From the NCBI RefSeq assembly GCF_900199185.1, contig NZ_OBMI01000005.1, forward strand, positions 1 to 39,826: a stretch of DNA of 39,826 bases, written 5' to 3'. This document shows positions 6,945-14,973 of the stretch, one piece after another. Source of the stretch: Sphingomonas guangdongensis (lineage in GTDB: Bacteria; Pseudomonadota; Alphaproteobacteria; Sphingomonadales; Sphingomonadaceae). Both the position numbers and the translations under genes were made by a program. Position 1 is the stretch's first letter. Every line of letters begins with the position of its first letter. A model generated the notes under the pieces. The model was not told the origin of the DNA and did not search any database. It saw only the letters and a list, made by a program, of their open reading frames with translations.

Positions 6945-9900
6945 TTAGCGTCCCGGCCCCCGATCATCGCGTCCACGCTCCTTGTCGCGTTGCCTGGCGC
7001 GCTCGCGTTCCTGCTCCTGAACGCGGATACGCTCGTCCCGGCGCTCGCGCATGACGGCATCGTAGAGCTTGGTAAGGTAAGGATGCGCGCGCTCGACCCT
7101 GGCGCGCGCCAGCTCATCGCCGCGATGACGCCGCTGCCCGGTGACCGGGCCAAGATACTCCTTGAGCTTGCCCAGCCGTTTGGCGAGCTGCGTGGAGCGC
7201 CGCTGCAACCCGCGCGCGGTCTTCTCCCAACTCGCCTGCGCCGCTTCGTGGGACGGCCGGCGTAACGCTGCAAACAACCCACTGGGCGGCAACGGCTGTT
7301 TGCGGGCGTGGTCATCCCTGACCGTTTCATGGCGCTGGTACATGCCGCTGGCTCGCACCTGCGCTCGCTGCGCGCGTGTCTGCACACCGGCCAGTTCCCT
7401 GCCGTGTTCCGCTATCCAGGCTTTCTCAACTCCCTCACGCGTCGGGCGCCGTTGCCCTTCGGGCTGCATCTCACGCGAGGACAAGGCGGCGGTGTTAATC
7501 GCCCCCCTTTCGGGGTTCCGATTGCCCAGAGCCGATCTGCCACCGGTGTTAATCGCACCCCTTTCACGGCTTCGGTCGCCAAGGGCGGACATGGCACCGG
7601 TGTTAATCTGCCCCCCTCGCTCGCTGCTGGGCTTCGGCCTGAAACCATCCAACATGCCGCGCGCCTTGTCGCGAACCTTCTCGACCATCTGACGCGCGAG
7701 TTCCGGAAACCGGATCTCGCGCCGGTCGGCGAAGGCGCGGGCATGGTCCTGCTCGCTCCGCTCCGGCGCATAGTCGCCGGCCATGTCCTTCGACCGGTCG
7801 CGCGACAGCACGCGCGCCAGCCGGCCCTGATCGGCGAAGTCGTCACGACCGTAGTGGAGCTGCACGTTATCGCGATGCCGCGTCATACCGACATAGCTGC
7901 TGTGACGGTCCATGCCCAGCGTCGCCAGCACGTGCCCGCGATCGACGGACACGCCCTGCGACTTGCCGAACGTCGCCGCATAGCCGTGATCGACCGCGGC
8001 ATAATCCTTGAGGTCGAAGGCGACGCTGCGCCCGCCATCCAACCGGACGCCCATGCGCCCGTCCTCGATCCGCTCCAGCGTGCCCAGCGTGCCGTTCTTC
8101 ACGCCCAGCGACCGCTCGTTCCGCAGGAACATGATCCGGTCCCCGGCCGCGAAGTCGCGTTCGCCCCGATCGGCCGCGACGGTCCGGTCCTCGCCCAGCT
8201 CGCCGCTCGCCCGCACCCGCTCGCGTGCTTCCCGGTTGAGTTCGCGCACCTCGGCATTGGTGTGGGTGAACATGATGCGGGTCTTGTCCGGCTCGGCCTG
8301 ACGATCCCGGTCCCAGCGATCCACTAGCCCGGCCCGGGCCGCCTCGCGCGTGTCGGCCGCATGAACCATGCCGTGCGCGGCATAGGCGTCCAGCGCCTCG
8401 GCCGTTCGGCCGGTGGCGAAGGCCCGTGTCGCCTCCTTCTGCCAGTCCTCGCGCTGCCGACGAATTTCGGTGATCTCGGCTGCACCGTGCCGCTCGGTGA
8501 TCGACCGGAACGCCGCGCCCGCCTCGATCGCCTGCAACTGCTCGGGATCGCCCACCAGCACCACCTTGGCCTCGGCGTCACGGGCATGGGACAGCACCCG
8601 CTCCATCTGGCGTGTGCCGATCATGCCGGCCTCGTCCACCACCAGCACGTCCTTCGGCCCGAGCTGGTCGCGACCCTGCGCCCAACCATGCTCAAGGCTG
8701 GCGATCGTGCGCGACGCGATCCCCGATCCGCCCTCAAGGTTCTCGGCCGCGATCCCGGACAGCGCCGCCCCGCGCACCTGGTAGCCCTCGCGCTCCCATG
8801 CCTCGCGCGCGACGCCCAGCATCGCCGACTTGCCGGTGCCGGCATAGCCGACGACGGATGCCAGCCCGTCGCGCCCGGTGATATGGTCGAAGGCGTCGCG
8901 CTGCTCGCCGGACAGCGTAAGCCCCCGCCCCTCGGCCGCCTCCAGCGCGCCGGCACGCTGCCGGTCGGACACGCCATGATCGCGGCGCTGCGCCAGCTCG
9001 TCGCCGGCCTTCTCCAGCCGCCCCTCGGTCGCAATCATGTCGCGGGAGGTGAACCGCTCCTGGCCCCGCCCGTCCTTGCCAAGCGCCACCAGCTCGGGGC
9101 TTGCGCGTACCGCTGCCATCACCTGATCGAACTGCTCCTTGCCGTCCGAATGGCGGAACGCGAACACCGCCAGATCGCGGGTGGTGAAGGTCGATTGCTG
9201 CCGGGTGATACCGTCCAGCGCATGCCGCGGATCGGCGATGATCCGCTCGCCGTTTTCTCGCGCGATCCGCACATGATCCTCGGCGTTGCGGTGCGGCTGG
9301 CCCTCCAGCTCGTGCCGCTTTCCCATCGGTCCGATCTTGTGCTGCGGCTCCAGCTCGATGCCCTGCGCCTTGTAGCTGCGATGGTCGATCCGACCCTCCA
9401 GCCCCAGCTCGGCCATGCGCTCATTGACGTGTGCGCTCCACGCCTCGCGCCAATCCTTCAACAGCTCGGTGCTGTTCCAGTCGCGGTTCTTCTTGCCGAA
9501 CCCCCCCGGCCCCACATCGCGCATCGACAGCATGACATGCGCGTGCGGCTTCGGGCTGCCGTCCTTCGCCTTGTCCCAATGCACGTTGAGGTCCGCGACC
9601 ATCCCGCGCTTCACGAACTGCTCGGCGACGAAATCGCGGGCGAGCGCCACGCCCTGCTTCTCGTTCATCTCGCGCGGGATTGAGAACTCCACCTCGCGAG
9701 CGAGCTGCGCGTCCTTCCGCTTCTCCCCCGCCTCCACCTCGTTCCAGAGCACGGTGCGGTCGTTTAAACGCTCCGGCGCACCTTGCGGCAACATCACTTC
9801 GGAGTGGATGACGCCGGCCTTGTTGCTGAAATCGTGGTTACGGTTGAAGCGATCGTCGTGCAGCACCGATGCCGAACGATACGCCGCGCTTGCGACCGCG

Positions 9901-9953
9901 CTCGCGCCGGTCTGGCGGCTGATAACCTTCGCGCTGAAATGGTAGATCGCCAT
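6945..9953 (-). CDS. traA: TraA-type conjugative relaxase-helicase
   Basis: A protein of 1002 residues that should nick at oriT and unwind the transferred strand. The N-terminal MobA/MobL relaxase domain starts MAIYHFSAKVISRQTG. It carries the histidine motif HWDKAKDGSPKPHAHV (about residues 125-140). A superfamily 1 helicase follows, with Walker A GYAGTGKS (about 369-376), Walker B VLVVDEAGMIG (about 436-446) and late motifs TFGKSQGVSVDRGHV and SSYVGMTRHRDNVQLHYG. The C-terminus is a highly charged tail rich in RER/RDK. ATGs at 9965 and 10010 extend the frame, but the family usually begins near MAIYHF. A three-unit 54-bp repeat encodes part of the linker after the helicase. The gene diverges from traC-traD-traG, as in Ti-type plasmids. 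Confidence 0.93.
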   Translation of the reverse strand: MAIYHFSAKVISRQTGASAVASAAYRSASVLHDDRFNRNHDFSNKAGVIHSEVMLPQGAPERLNDRTVLWNEVEAGEKRKDAQLAREVEFSIPREMNEKQGVALARDFVAEQFVKRGMVADLNVHWDKAKDGSPKPHAHVMLSMRDVGPGGFGKKNRDWNSTELLKDWREAWSAHVNERMAELGLEGRIDHRSYKAQGIELEPQHKIGPMGKRHELEGQPHRNAEDHVRIARENGERIIADPRHALDGITRQQSTFTTRDLAVFAFRHSDGKEQFDQVMAAVRASPELVALGKDGRGQERFTSRDMIATEGRLEKAGDELAQRRDHGVSDRQRAGALEAAEGRGLTLSGEQRDAFDHITGRDGLASVVGYAGTGKSAMLGVAREAWEREGYQVRGAALSGIAAENLEGGSGIASRTIASLEHGWAQGRDQLGPKDVLVVDEAGMIGTRQMERVLSHARDAEAKVVLVGDPEQLQAIEAGAAFRSITERHGAAEITEIRRQREDWQKEATRAFATGRTAEALDAYAAHGMVHAADTREAARAGLVDRWDRDRQAEPDKTRIMFTHTNAEVRELNREARERVRASGELGEDRTVAADRGERDFAAGDRIMFLRNERSLGVKNGTLGTLERIEDGRMGVRLDGGRSVAFDLKDYAAVDHGYAATFGKSQGVSVDRGHVLATLGMDRHSSYVGMTRHRDNVQLHYGRDDFADQGRLARVLSRDRSKDMAGDYAPERSEQDHARAFADRREIRFPELARQMVEKVRDKARGMLDGFRPKPSSERGGQINTGAMSALGDRSRERGAINTGGRSALGNRNPERGAINTAALSSREMQPEGQRRPTREGVEKAWIAEHGRELAGVQTRAQRAQVRASGMYQRHETVRDDHARKQPLPPSGLFAALRRPSHEAAQASWEKTARGLQRRSTQLAKRLGKLKEYLGPVTGQRRHRGDELARARVERAHPYLTKLYDAVMRERRDERIRVQEQERERARQRDKERGRDDRGPGR
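7491..7608 (-). repeat. 54-bp in-frame tandem repeat inside traA
   Basis: The sequence GGTGTTAATC recurs at 7491, 7545 and 7599, exactly 54 bases apart. The flanking units are similar but not identical. In traA this encodes an 18-residue repeat of the form INTGxxSALGxRxxERGA in the linker between the helicase domain and the charged C-terminal region. The length keeps the reading frame, so copy number could vary without breaking the protein. Confidence 0.85.
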
Positions 9954-9982
9954 CGCGACCACCATGATGCACTTCTTAGCGC

Positions 9983-10020
9983 ATGTCGGCAACGACGTAT
10001 AAGCGCGCACTCACGATCTG
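9983..10020 (-). other. Candidate oriT / nic region
   Basis: On the minus strand the core GCGCGCTTATACGTCG (10008-9993) closely resembles the Ti-plasmid/RSF1010-type nic region, which carries GCGC, two bases, then TTATACGTCG. A small hairpin (GTCG, four bases, CGAC) at 9985-9996 abuts the core. It sits between divergent traA and traC, where Ti-type plasmids have oriT. The comparison is from memory, so the exact nick position is not claimed. Confidence 0.6.
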
Positions 10021-10127
10021 CTTCGCTCCTCGTGATTGACTTGTGGGTTCTTCTGAGTGGTTGCAGCTTTACCCACGTGACCGGGGTGCTAGGATGCTAC
10101 CGGTCGATACGCGGAAGGGTAAAGGCG

Positions 10128-10457
10128 ATGCGGAAAGTTCGCGATTACGACGCCGAACTGAAGGCGCTGGGCGATAAGGCTCGGGCGCTGAAGGCGAAGC
10201 GGGTCGAACAGCTCGGCCAACTCGTCACCGCAACCGGAGCCGATGCGCTCGATGCTGAAACACTTGCCGGCGTGCTGCTCGACGCGATCGGATCGAAGGA
10301 TGCGAGCGCGAAGGAGGCATGGCGCGCGAAGGGCGCGGCCTTCTTTCAACGGCGCGGGCGCAAAGGTGGCGGCGCTGCTGCAATCGACGGATCGGGCGCT
10401 GCGACTGAACCGGGCGGCGACGCTGCGGACAGAAGCGGGTCAGCGGCGAACGGATAG
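10128..10457 (+). CDS. traC: TraC-like conjugal transfer protein
   Basis: A protein of 109 residues, the first gene of the rightward tra operon. The N-terminal half is a charged helix (YDAELKALGDKARALKAKRVEQLGQLV). It is followed by an acidic helix (LDAETLAGVLLDAI) and the motif EAWRAKGAAFFQRR, as seen in Ti-type TraC proteins. The C-terminal 30 residues are a low-complexity Gly/Ala/Ser tail. In Ti-like systems TraC is a small accessory protein of DNA processing at oriT. The AAGGCG stretch just before the ATG at 10128 is a weak ribosome-binding site. traD starts 13 bases after its stop. Confidence 0.75.
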   Translation: MRKVRDYDAELKALGDKARALKAKRVEQLGQLVTATGADALDAETLAGVLLDAIGSKDASAKEAWRAKGAAFFQRRGRKGGGAAAIDGSGAATEPGGDAADRSGSAANG

Positions 10458-10470
10458 CAGGGGCTGGGTC

Positions 10471-10698
10471 GTGCAACGCCGCGAACGCACCCGCCACCTG
10501 ATCGAGCTGGGCGGCCTCGTCCAGAAGGCAGGGCTGGTCGATCTCGCCGACGATGATCGCGCGACCATCTACGGCGCGCTGCTGGAGTTGGTCGGCAAGG
10601 CAAGGAGCGAGGCTGGCGACGACAGGCTGGCATTGTGGAAGCGCCGCGGCCGGCGGGCGTTCGACGCGGACGAAGCGGAACGGGAGACGGGCGAATGA
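10471..10698 (+). CDS. traD: TraD-like conjugal transfer protein
   Basis: A protein of 75 residues. RRERTRHLIELGGLVQKAGL, then DRATIYGALLEL and WKRRGRRAFD, match the Ti-type TraD family, which is usually about 70 residues. I chose the GTG at 10471 because AGGGG (10459-10463) stands seven bases upstream and the length then fits the family. A longer frame reaches into traC and is rejected. TraD is a small, basic, probably soluble protein needed for or aiding conjugal DNA processing. Its stop overlaps the start of the next gene (ATGA at 10695), so translation is coupled. Confidence 0.75.
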   Translation: MQRRERTRHLIELGGLVQKAGLVDLADDDRATIYGALLELVGKARSEAGDDRLALWKRRGRRAFDADEAERETGE

Positions 10699-10979
10699 CG
10701 ACGATCGACCTCGACACGCTGCGGAGCGAAGTTCGCGCGCTGGACTATGTGCGCGGCAGCTCGGCCGAGGACACGATGTGGCGCGAGGACGACGAGGACG
10801 CCCGCGCCAACCTCGCGATCGAAGGCATGGCGCTGACGCCAGAGGATGACGCCCTGTTCGACATGATGCGCGACGAACGGGTGCCCCCTGCCCTCGCCAC
10901 GCAAATCCTTCTCAGGCTGCTCGGCCATCCTGATGCCGATCCCGCGCTGGCGATCACTCCCGCCGGCGCGAGCTGCTGA
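10695..10979 (+). CDS. Small acidic protein, possibly VbhA-like antitoxin
   Basis: A protein of 94 residues between traD and traG, overlapping both by four bases or one base. It is strongly acidic in the middle (WREDDEDARANLAIEGMALTP). The stretch NLAIEGMALTPEDDALFDMM resembles the inhibitory helix and following region of VbhA-type antitoxins, which block Fic AMP-transferases through an [S/T]xxxE[G/N] motif. Here the position four before the glutamate is asparagine rather than serine or threonine, so inhibition of a Fic enzyme is uncertain. No Fic gene is present on this plasmid. It may act as an orphan antitoxin or simply as a transfer accessory protein. Confidence 0.6.
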   Translation: MTTIDLDTLRSEVRALDYVRGSSAEDTMWREDDEDARANLAIEGMALTPEDDALFDMMRDERVPPALATQILLRLLGHPDADPALAITPAGASC

Positions 10980-12520
10980 TGCCGGCGCGGATCGGTCCGC
11001 TCTGGGCGCTGCTGATCGGCTTTGTTGTCCTGATGGCGAGCAATAGCTGGCTCAAAGGCATCTTCGGTGTCGGCGAAATCGCGACCGACGTGCCGTTCCT
11101 GCTCACTGGCCTGGTCCTGTTCGGTATCTGGAAGTTCAATCGCCGTGGGCAGGCTCGCAACACGCTGATGGGTTCGGCCCGCTTCGGCGATCGCCGCGAC
11201 CTAGCGAAGCTGGAAGGCTCGGGCGATCTCGTCATCGGTAGGTCGGGCCGCAACAACAAGCTGCTGCGCTATGACGGCCCGGCGCATCTGCTGACGATGG
11301 CACCCACCCGCTCGGGCAAGGGTGTCGGCACGATCATCCCCAACCTGCTGCTGCTCGACCGCTCGGTGATCTGCATCGACCCCAAGGGCGAGAATGCCCG
11401 CGTCACGGCCCGCACGCGCGCCAGGAAGGGCGATGTGTGGTGCCTGGACCCCTTCGGCGTCTCCGGGCGTCCAGCGGCCCGCTACAACCCCCTAGCGTGG
11501 CTCGATGCAGCCAGCCCGGACCTTGCGGAAGATGCGCAGACGGTCGCCGATGCGCTGGTCCACGACGCGCCGGGACAATCCGGCGAGGCGCACTGGAACG
11601 AGGAAGCCAAGGCGCTGATCGCCGGCATCATCCTGCACACCGTCATCCACGAGCCCCCTGCCCTCGCCACGCTGGCGACGGTGCGCGACAAGCTCACCCG
11701 CGATCCCGCCGGCTTCACCGCGCTGCTCGCCGACATGCAGGCCAGCACCGGCGCGCACGGCCTGATCGCGCGGGCCGCCAACCGCCAGCTCGGCAAGTCC
11801 GATCGCGAAGCCGCCGGCGTGCTGTCGTCCGCCCAGCGTCACACCCACTTTCTCGACAGTCCGCGCATCGTGGACAGTACGTCCGCGTCCGATTTCCGCT
11901 TCGCGGACCTGAAGGAGCGGCCGGGCACCGTGTTCCTGTGCCTGCCGCCCGATCGGCTCGATACCTATGCGCGCTGGCTGCGGCTGCTGGTGAGCCAGGC
12001 CGTCACCGACATGGCCCGTTCCCCTGCCCGGCCGGACAAGCCCGTGCTGTTCCTGCTGGACGAGTTCGCCGCGCTCGGCCGCCTCGATCCGGTGGAACGC
12101 GCGATGGGGCTGATGGCAGGTTACGGGATGCAGCTCTGGCCGATCCTCCAGGACATGCACCAGCTCAAGGCCACCTATGGCGAGCGCGCCGGCACGTTCA
12201 TGTCTAATGCCGGCGTGATCCAGACGTTCGGGGTCAACGATCTTGCCACCGCCGACATGCTCTCGCGTACGATTGGCGATACCACCATCGAATATCAGAC
12301 CTTCGGCACGTCCAACCCGGCGAGTATCTTCAGCGACGGCACCCGTTCGGAAAGCGCCAGCGGCCACGTCGCCGCACGCCGGCTGGCGACACCCGATGAA
12401 ATCATGCGGATGAACTCCGACGATCTGCTGCTGCTGCGGCAGGGTCAGCACCCGCTCGTCGTGGCCAAAATCCGCTACTATGCGGAACGCGAGTTCGCCG
12501 GGCTCTATGATCCGGCCTGA
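10979..12520 (+). CDS. traG: TraG/VirD4-type coupling protein
   Basis: A membrane ATPase of 513 residues that hands the relaxase-DNA complex to a type IV secretion channel. Two hydrophobic segments (about residues 5-24 and 36-52) anchor it in the inner membrane. Walker A is APTRSGKG (108-115), followed by the family block VICIDPKGENARVTA and DPFGV. Walker B is VLFLLDEFAALG near residue 360, with MLSRTIGDTTIEYQTFG toward the end. It is shorter than many TraG proteins, mainly at the N-terminus, which usually has more membrane segments. The ATG overlaps the preceding stop (TGATG). With no trb or virB genes on the plasmid, it must plug into a helper-encoded channel. Confidence 0.92.
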   Translation: MPARIGPLWALLIGFVVLMASNSWLKGIFGVGEIATDVPFLLTGLVLFGIWKFNRRGQARNTLMGSARFGDRRDLAKLEGSGDLVIGRSGRNNKLLRYDGPAHLLTMAPTRSGKGVGTIIPNLLLLDRSVICIDPKGENARVTARTRARKGDVWCLDPFGVSGRPAARYNPLAWLDAASPDLAEDAQTVADALVHDAPGQSGEAHWNEEAKALIAGIILHTVIHEPPALATLATVRDKLTRDPAGFTALLADMQASTGAHGLIARAANRQLGKSDREAAGVLSSAQRHTHFLDSPRIVDSTSASDFRFADLKERPGTVFLCLPPDRLDTYARWLRLLVSQAVTDMARSPARPDKPVLFLLDEFAALGRLDPVERAMGLMAGYGMQLWPILQDMHQLKATYGERAGTFMSNAGVIQTFGVNDLATADMLSRTIGDTTIEYQTFGTSNPASIFSDGTRSESASGHVAARRLATPDEIMRMNSDDLLLLRQGQHPLVVAKIRYYAEREFAGLYDPA

Positions 12521-12637
12521 TACTACACCCGGAACACCCGACGACAGACGTCGAGATAGAGCCCTTTCCTGCCTCTCAACCTGCGCAGCGCTGACACTCA
12601 CACACCGCCGGATCGGCTTGGCTTCTCTCGGAAGCCT

Positions 12638-12657
12638 GCGGCCGATAGGCCGCTTTT
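12638..12657 (+). terminator. Rho-independent terminator after traG
   Basis: GCGGCC, loop GATA, GGCCGC, then TTTT. It lies 118 bases after the traG stop and would end the traC-traD-traG transcript before the replication origin. A second hairpin (ATTGGCC, five bases, GGCCAAT) follows at 12691-12709 without a T-run. Confidence 0.65.
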
Positions 12658-12709
12658 GTGACGGCGTTAGCCGGCACGCATTAAAGGCGTATTGGCCTGT
12701 AGGGCCAAT

Positions 12710-13037
12710 TCCGTATGCTTTTCTTCTGCTGGCTGAGCGGTGCTTTCTTGTTAAATGATTCTGTTAAATAGGAATCGTTAAGAAGGTTAAGGCTCAAAAA
12801 TGAGCCAAAAAAGTGAGGAATTCTGCGGCTTTCCAGGTAGGCCCGGTGTGTGATCCCACGTGATTCGGTGTGTGATCCCACGATAGCACGGTGTGTGATC
12901 CCACGACGCTTGGGTGTGTGATCCCACGATGATCAATTGGCTACTAGCACCGCGATTACTGTCGGTTCTGCACTGCCATCGTTCCCCTTCGAGACGGTTC
13001 GCATCGTGCCTCGCTCACGACGGTGTGTGAAACCACG
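12710..13037. other. Replication origin region with iterons
   Basis: Four direct copies of GGTGTGTGATCCCACG start at 12845, 12867, 12890 and 12913, that is 22-23 bases (two helical turns) apart. A fifth, degenerate copy (GGTGTGTGAAACCACG) is at 13022-13037, just before the repA stop. The adjacent stretch 12710-12830 is clearly AT-rich compared with the rest of the plasmid. It contains a small inverted repeat (GGCTCA, four A, TGAGCC at 12791-12806), a plausible unwinding region. I see no obvious DnaA box. RepA binding to the iterons is the expected mode of initiation and copy control. Confidence 0.82.
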
Positions 13038-13041
13038 ATAG

Positions 13042-13995
13042 TCAGCGTCCGCCGGCGAGCCTATCCATGAGGTCGTCCACCTCGGTCGCGCGGCGGCGAT
13101 CGGCGTCGAAGCGATGCCGACGTTCCTGTTCAGCCTCCAACTTCGCGGTCAGCGCCAACGCTTCTGCTTCCCCCCTGAGACGGAACAGCACAGCAGGGCT
13201 ACCGTCTGCCGTCGTCGTCAGCTCCATCGCGTAGTCGGGGAGCTGATCGGCCTCCACCACCTTGCGGAGCATTCGGTTGAACTCCTTCGGCTTGCTGTCG
13301 CTGCCGGTCTTGTCGCGCAGTACCTCCACCCGGCACGTCCACCCGCCCTTCTGGTTGCCGGCGTGTTTGCGCGCAATCCGATACAGGGCGCGTTCCAATC
13401 CGCCGGTCAGCAGAAAATAATCCTGGTGCATGGTGAGCAGCGACCGCTCCCCCATGATGCCCTCATAGACCCAATCGGACAGAGTGATGGTCATGCCCCG
13501 GGGCTGGTCTGTCTCGGGGTCCACCTCCAGCGTCCATTTGTCGAGCCAGTTGAAACCAGCCTTTGTGCGCCGCTTGGGAGCGCGGATCGAGGTCGATATG
13601 GAAGTCGTCTGAAGCCGCTGGAGTGCGGCCTGCAACTCCTGATAGGCTCGGCCGCTGGTGTCGCGCTTGATAGCTCGCAACAAGTCATATGACGTTGTTT
13701 TGAGCGTTCGGGGAAGGTCGTTGACCCCCTGTTCCCGCATCCGATTGAGCGTGGACGCCGCCCATATCAAGATATCGGCGTCCCAGATCGTCGCCATCCC
13801 GTAGGCAGGAATCGCCTCGATCTTCACCCACGTCTCGCCGTCAGGGCTGCTATATTCGATCGGCTTCACCCGCTTGCGCTTCTGGAGCGAGAAAAACGGC
13901 CGCTCCATCGTCTCTCGCTGATCTTTCAGCGGGAGGTCGCCCATCAACGGGATGAACAGATCAAATTCGGGGTTGGGATTCTGGCGCTTGGTCAT
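13042..13995 (-). CDS. repA: RepA replication initiator (RPA family)
   Basis: A protein of 317 residues of the plasmid replication initiator A family common in alphaproteobacterial plasmids. Recognisable parts are NPEFDLFIPLMGDLPLKDQR at the start, a winged-helix-type region (MATIWDADILIWAASTLNRM), the ALQRLQTTSISTSIR helix, and LTGGLERALYRIARKHAGN with the following WTCRVEVLRDKTGS. The C-terminus is a charged helix ending RATEVDDLMDRLAGGR. It should bind the iterons that begin five bases after its stop codon, downstream of the gene rather than upstream. Its own promoter region carries an array of 8-bp-spaced motifs shared with the rhh and parA genes, suggesting partition-protein control of repA. 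Confidence 0.9.
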   Translation of the reverse strand: MTKRQNPNPEFDLFIPLMGDLPLKDQRETMERPFFSLQKRKRVKPIEYSSPDGETWVKIEAIPAYGMATIWDADILIWAASTLNRMREQGVNDLPRTLKTTSYDLLRAIKRDTSGRAYQELQAALQRLQTTSISTSIRAPKRRTKAGFNWLDKWTLEVDPETDQPRGMTITLSDWVYEGIMGERSLLTMHQDYFLLTGGLERALYRIARKHAGNQKGGWTCRVEVLRDKTGSDSKPKEFNRMLRKVVEADQLPDYAMELTTTADGSPAVLFRLRGEAEALALTAKLEAEQERRHRFDADRRRATEVDDLMDRLAGGR

Positions 13996-14000
13996 GCCAC

Positions 14001-14044
14001 TTCAGTCCTGCCATTCTGCATAATTGCAGATGTGCACATTATCA
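14001..14044. promoter_or_regulatory. 8-bp-phased motif array A (repA upstream / rhh end)
   Basis: Tetranucleotides recur every 8 bases: TTCA 14001, TGCC 14009, TGCA 14017, TGCA 14025, TGCA 14033 and ATCA 14041. The array lies just upstream of repA and reaches the rhh stop codon. It is probably a binding site for the RHH partition protein, acting as centromere, repA operator, or both. Confidence 0.6.
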
Positions 14045-14323
14045 CGCACGGCCGAATTGCTTATCGGCATCATACTTTGCCACCAGCTCGCTGATTGCCT
14101 CGGCGAGGAGGTCTTGGTGACTTCGCCGGGTTCGGGCTGCCAAAACGCGAAATGCCTCCGCCGTAGGATCGGCCGGATCAAAATATGCCCCGAGGTGATA
14201 CTTACCCGGCCGCTTGCCACTCGACCGTGCGGTACTCGACGGAGCTGGCTGATGATCCGGCTCGGGTTCGCGAGGGGAGGGGGACGCTACTGCTGGCCCC
14301 AAAAGAGAAGTTCGCTTCGCCAT
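14042..14323 (-). CDS. Ribbon-helix-helix partition protein candidate
   Basis: A protein of 93 residues directly after parA; two bases separate the parA stop from this ATG. The N-terminal 40 residues are a flexible Pro/Ser/Arg-rich tail (SPSPREPEPDH). The C-terminal half, KYHLGAYFDPADPTAEAFRV then RRSHQDLLAEAISELV, has the strand-helix-helix pattern of RHH DNA-binding proteins. A tail of this type in ParA partners often stimulates the ATPase. The start at 14323 has GAAGG upstream; a longer in-frame start at 14353 lies inside parA. It is the likely centromere-binding protein for the phased arrays at 14001, 14325 and 14953. The RHH assignment rests on pattern, not on a database match. Confidence 0.72.
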   Translation of the reverse strand: MAKRTSLLGPAVASPSPREPEPDHQPAPSSTARSSGKRPGKYHLGAYFDPADPTAEAFRVLAARTRRSHQDLLAEAISELVAKYDADKQFGRA

Positions 14324-14324
14324 A

Positions 14325-14392
14325 ATCAAGCCTTCACATTTGCAGGTGTGCAATTAATCACATCATCAAATATGTGTTTCTGCAAGGCTGCA
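14325..14392. promoter_or_regulatory. 8-bp-phased motif array B (rhh upstream / parA end)
   Basis: Motifs stand at exact 8-base steps: ATCA 14325, TTCA 14333, TGCA 14341, TGCA 14349, ATCA 14357, ATCA 14365, TGTG 14373, TGCA 14381 and TGCA 14389. Eight of the nine units fit [A/T][G/T]CA. The array covers the last codons of parA and the region before the rhh start. It is the longest and most regular of the three arrays and is a good candidate for the partition site. Confidence 0.65.
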
Positions 14393-14973
14393 ATTTCTAA
14401 GGCCGCCTTGCCCTTCGGCTCATGCTCGATGACACCCAAGCCGTAAGGCCATGCCGCTCGGTAGGCGCTGCGCTCACGCAATACAGCACGGGCCACCCGC
14501 AAGCCGGTCGCCTCGGCAAGCGTTCTGGCATCGTCCAGCAGCGTGGTTGCAGTGGGGGGAGCGGCATTGAGCACCACCACGCCCGTTCGCCCGGTACTGG
14601 TGATAAGCTGCGCTGTGCGTTTGATCGCATCAAGATCGATCAACGATGGACGGCAAGGGATGATTACCAGATCGGCACGCTGCGCCGCTGCGGCAGCTTC
14701 CGCGCCCGCGGCTGGCGGTGTGTCGATGATCGTAAGCGCAAAGCCGTTGGCCTCGGCCGCATCAATCGCTTGGTCGAGGCGCCTCGCACTGATCGGTTCA
14801 ACGTGAGGCAGCTGGGCCGTCCGCCGCTCACTCCAAGCAGTCGCGCTCTCCTGCGGGTCAAGGTCGAAGAGAGCCGTCTTGATGCCGGCTGCTTCAGCGG
14901 CGACCGCCAGATTTACCGCCAGCGTCGTTTTTCCGACGCCACCCTTTTGCGCTGCAAGCGTGATAATATGCAA
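14326..14973 (-). CDS. parA: ParA-family partition ATPase
   Basis: A protein of 215 residues. It opens with the deviant Walker A KGGVGKTT (about residues 10-17). FDLDPQESATAW follows, then DTPPA (Walker A-prime/B region) and LVIIPCRPSLIDLDAIKRT. It is the small type Ib ParA form without an N-terminal helix-turn-helix domain, which normally partners with an RHH centromere-binding protein, as found here. The start codon is TTG (14973-14971), with GAAGG seven bases upstream. The phased array C overlaps this start, so binding there would repress the operon. It drives segregation of plasmid copies to daughter cells. Confidence 0.92.
   Translation of the reverse strand: MHIITLAAQKGGVGKTTLAVNLAVAAEAAGIKTALFDLDPQESATAWSERRTAQLPHVEPISARRLDQAIDAAEANGFALTIIDTPPAAGAEAAAAAQRADLVIIPCRPSLIDLDAIKRTAQLITSTGRTGVVVLNAAPPTATTLLDDARTLAEATGLRVARAVLRERSAYRAAWPYGLGVIEHEPKGKAALEIAALQKHIFDDVINCTPANVKA

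Noticed and set aside
7308..9683. Long plus-strand frames opposite traA (7308-8327 and 8361-9683)
   Set aside because: They are antisense to conserved relaxase and helicase motifs and arise from high-GC codon bias; their products are His/Arg/Leu-rich without domains.
12480..12758. Short frame at the end of traG into the origin region
   Set aside because: It overlaps the traG end and the terminator hairpin, and has no start signal or recognisable domain.
12845..13037. Repeats as a possible CRISPR array
   Set aside because: Units of 16 bases with only 6-7 bases between them are iterons beside repA, not repeat-spacer units, and no cas genes exist here.
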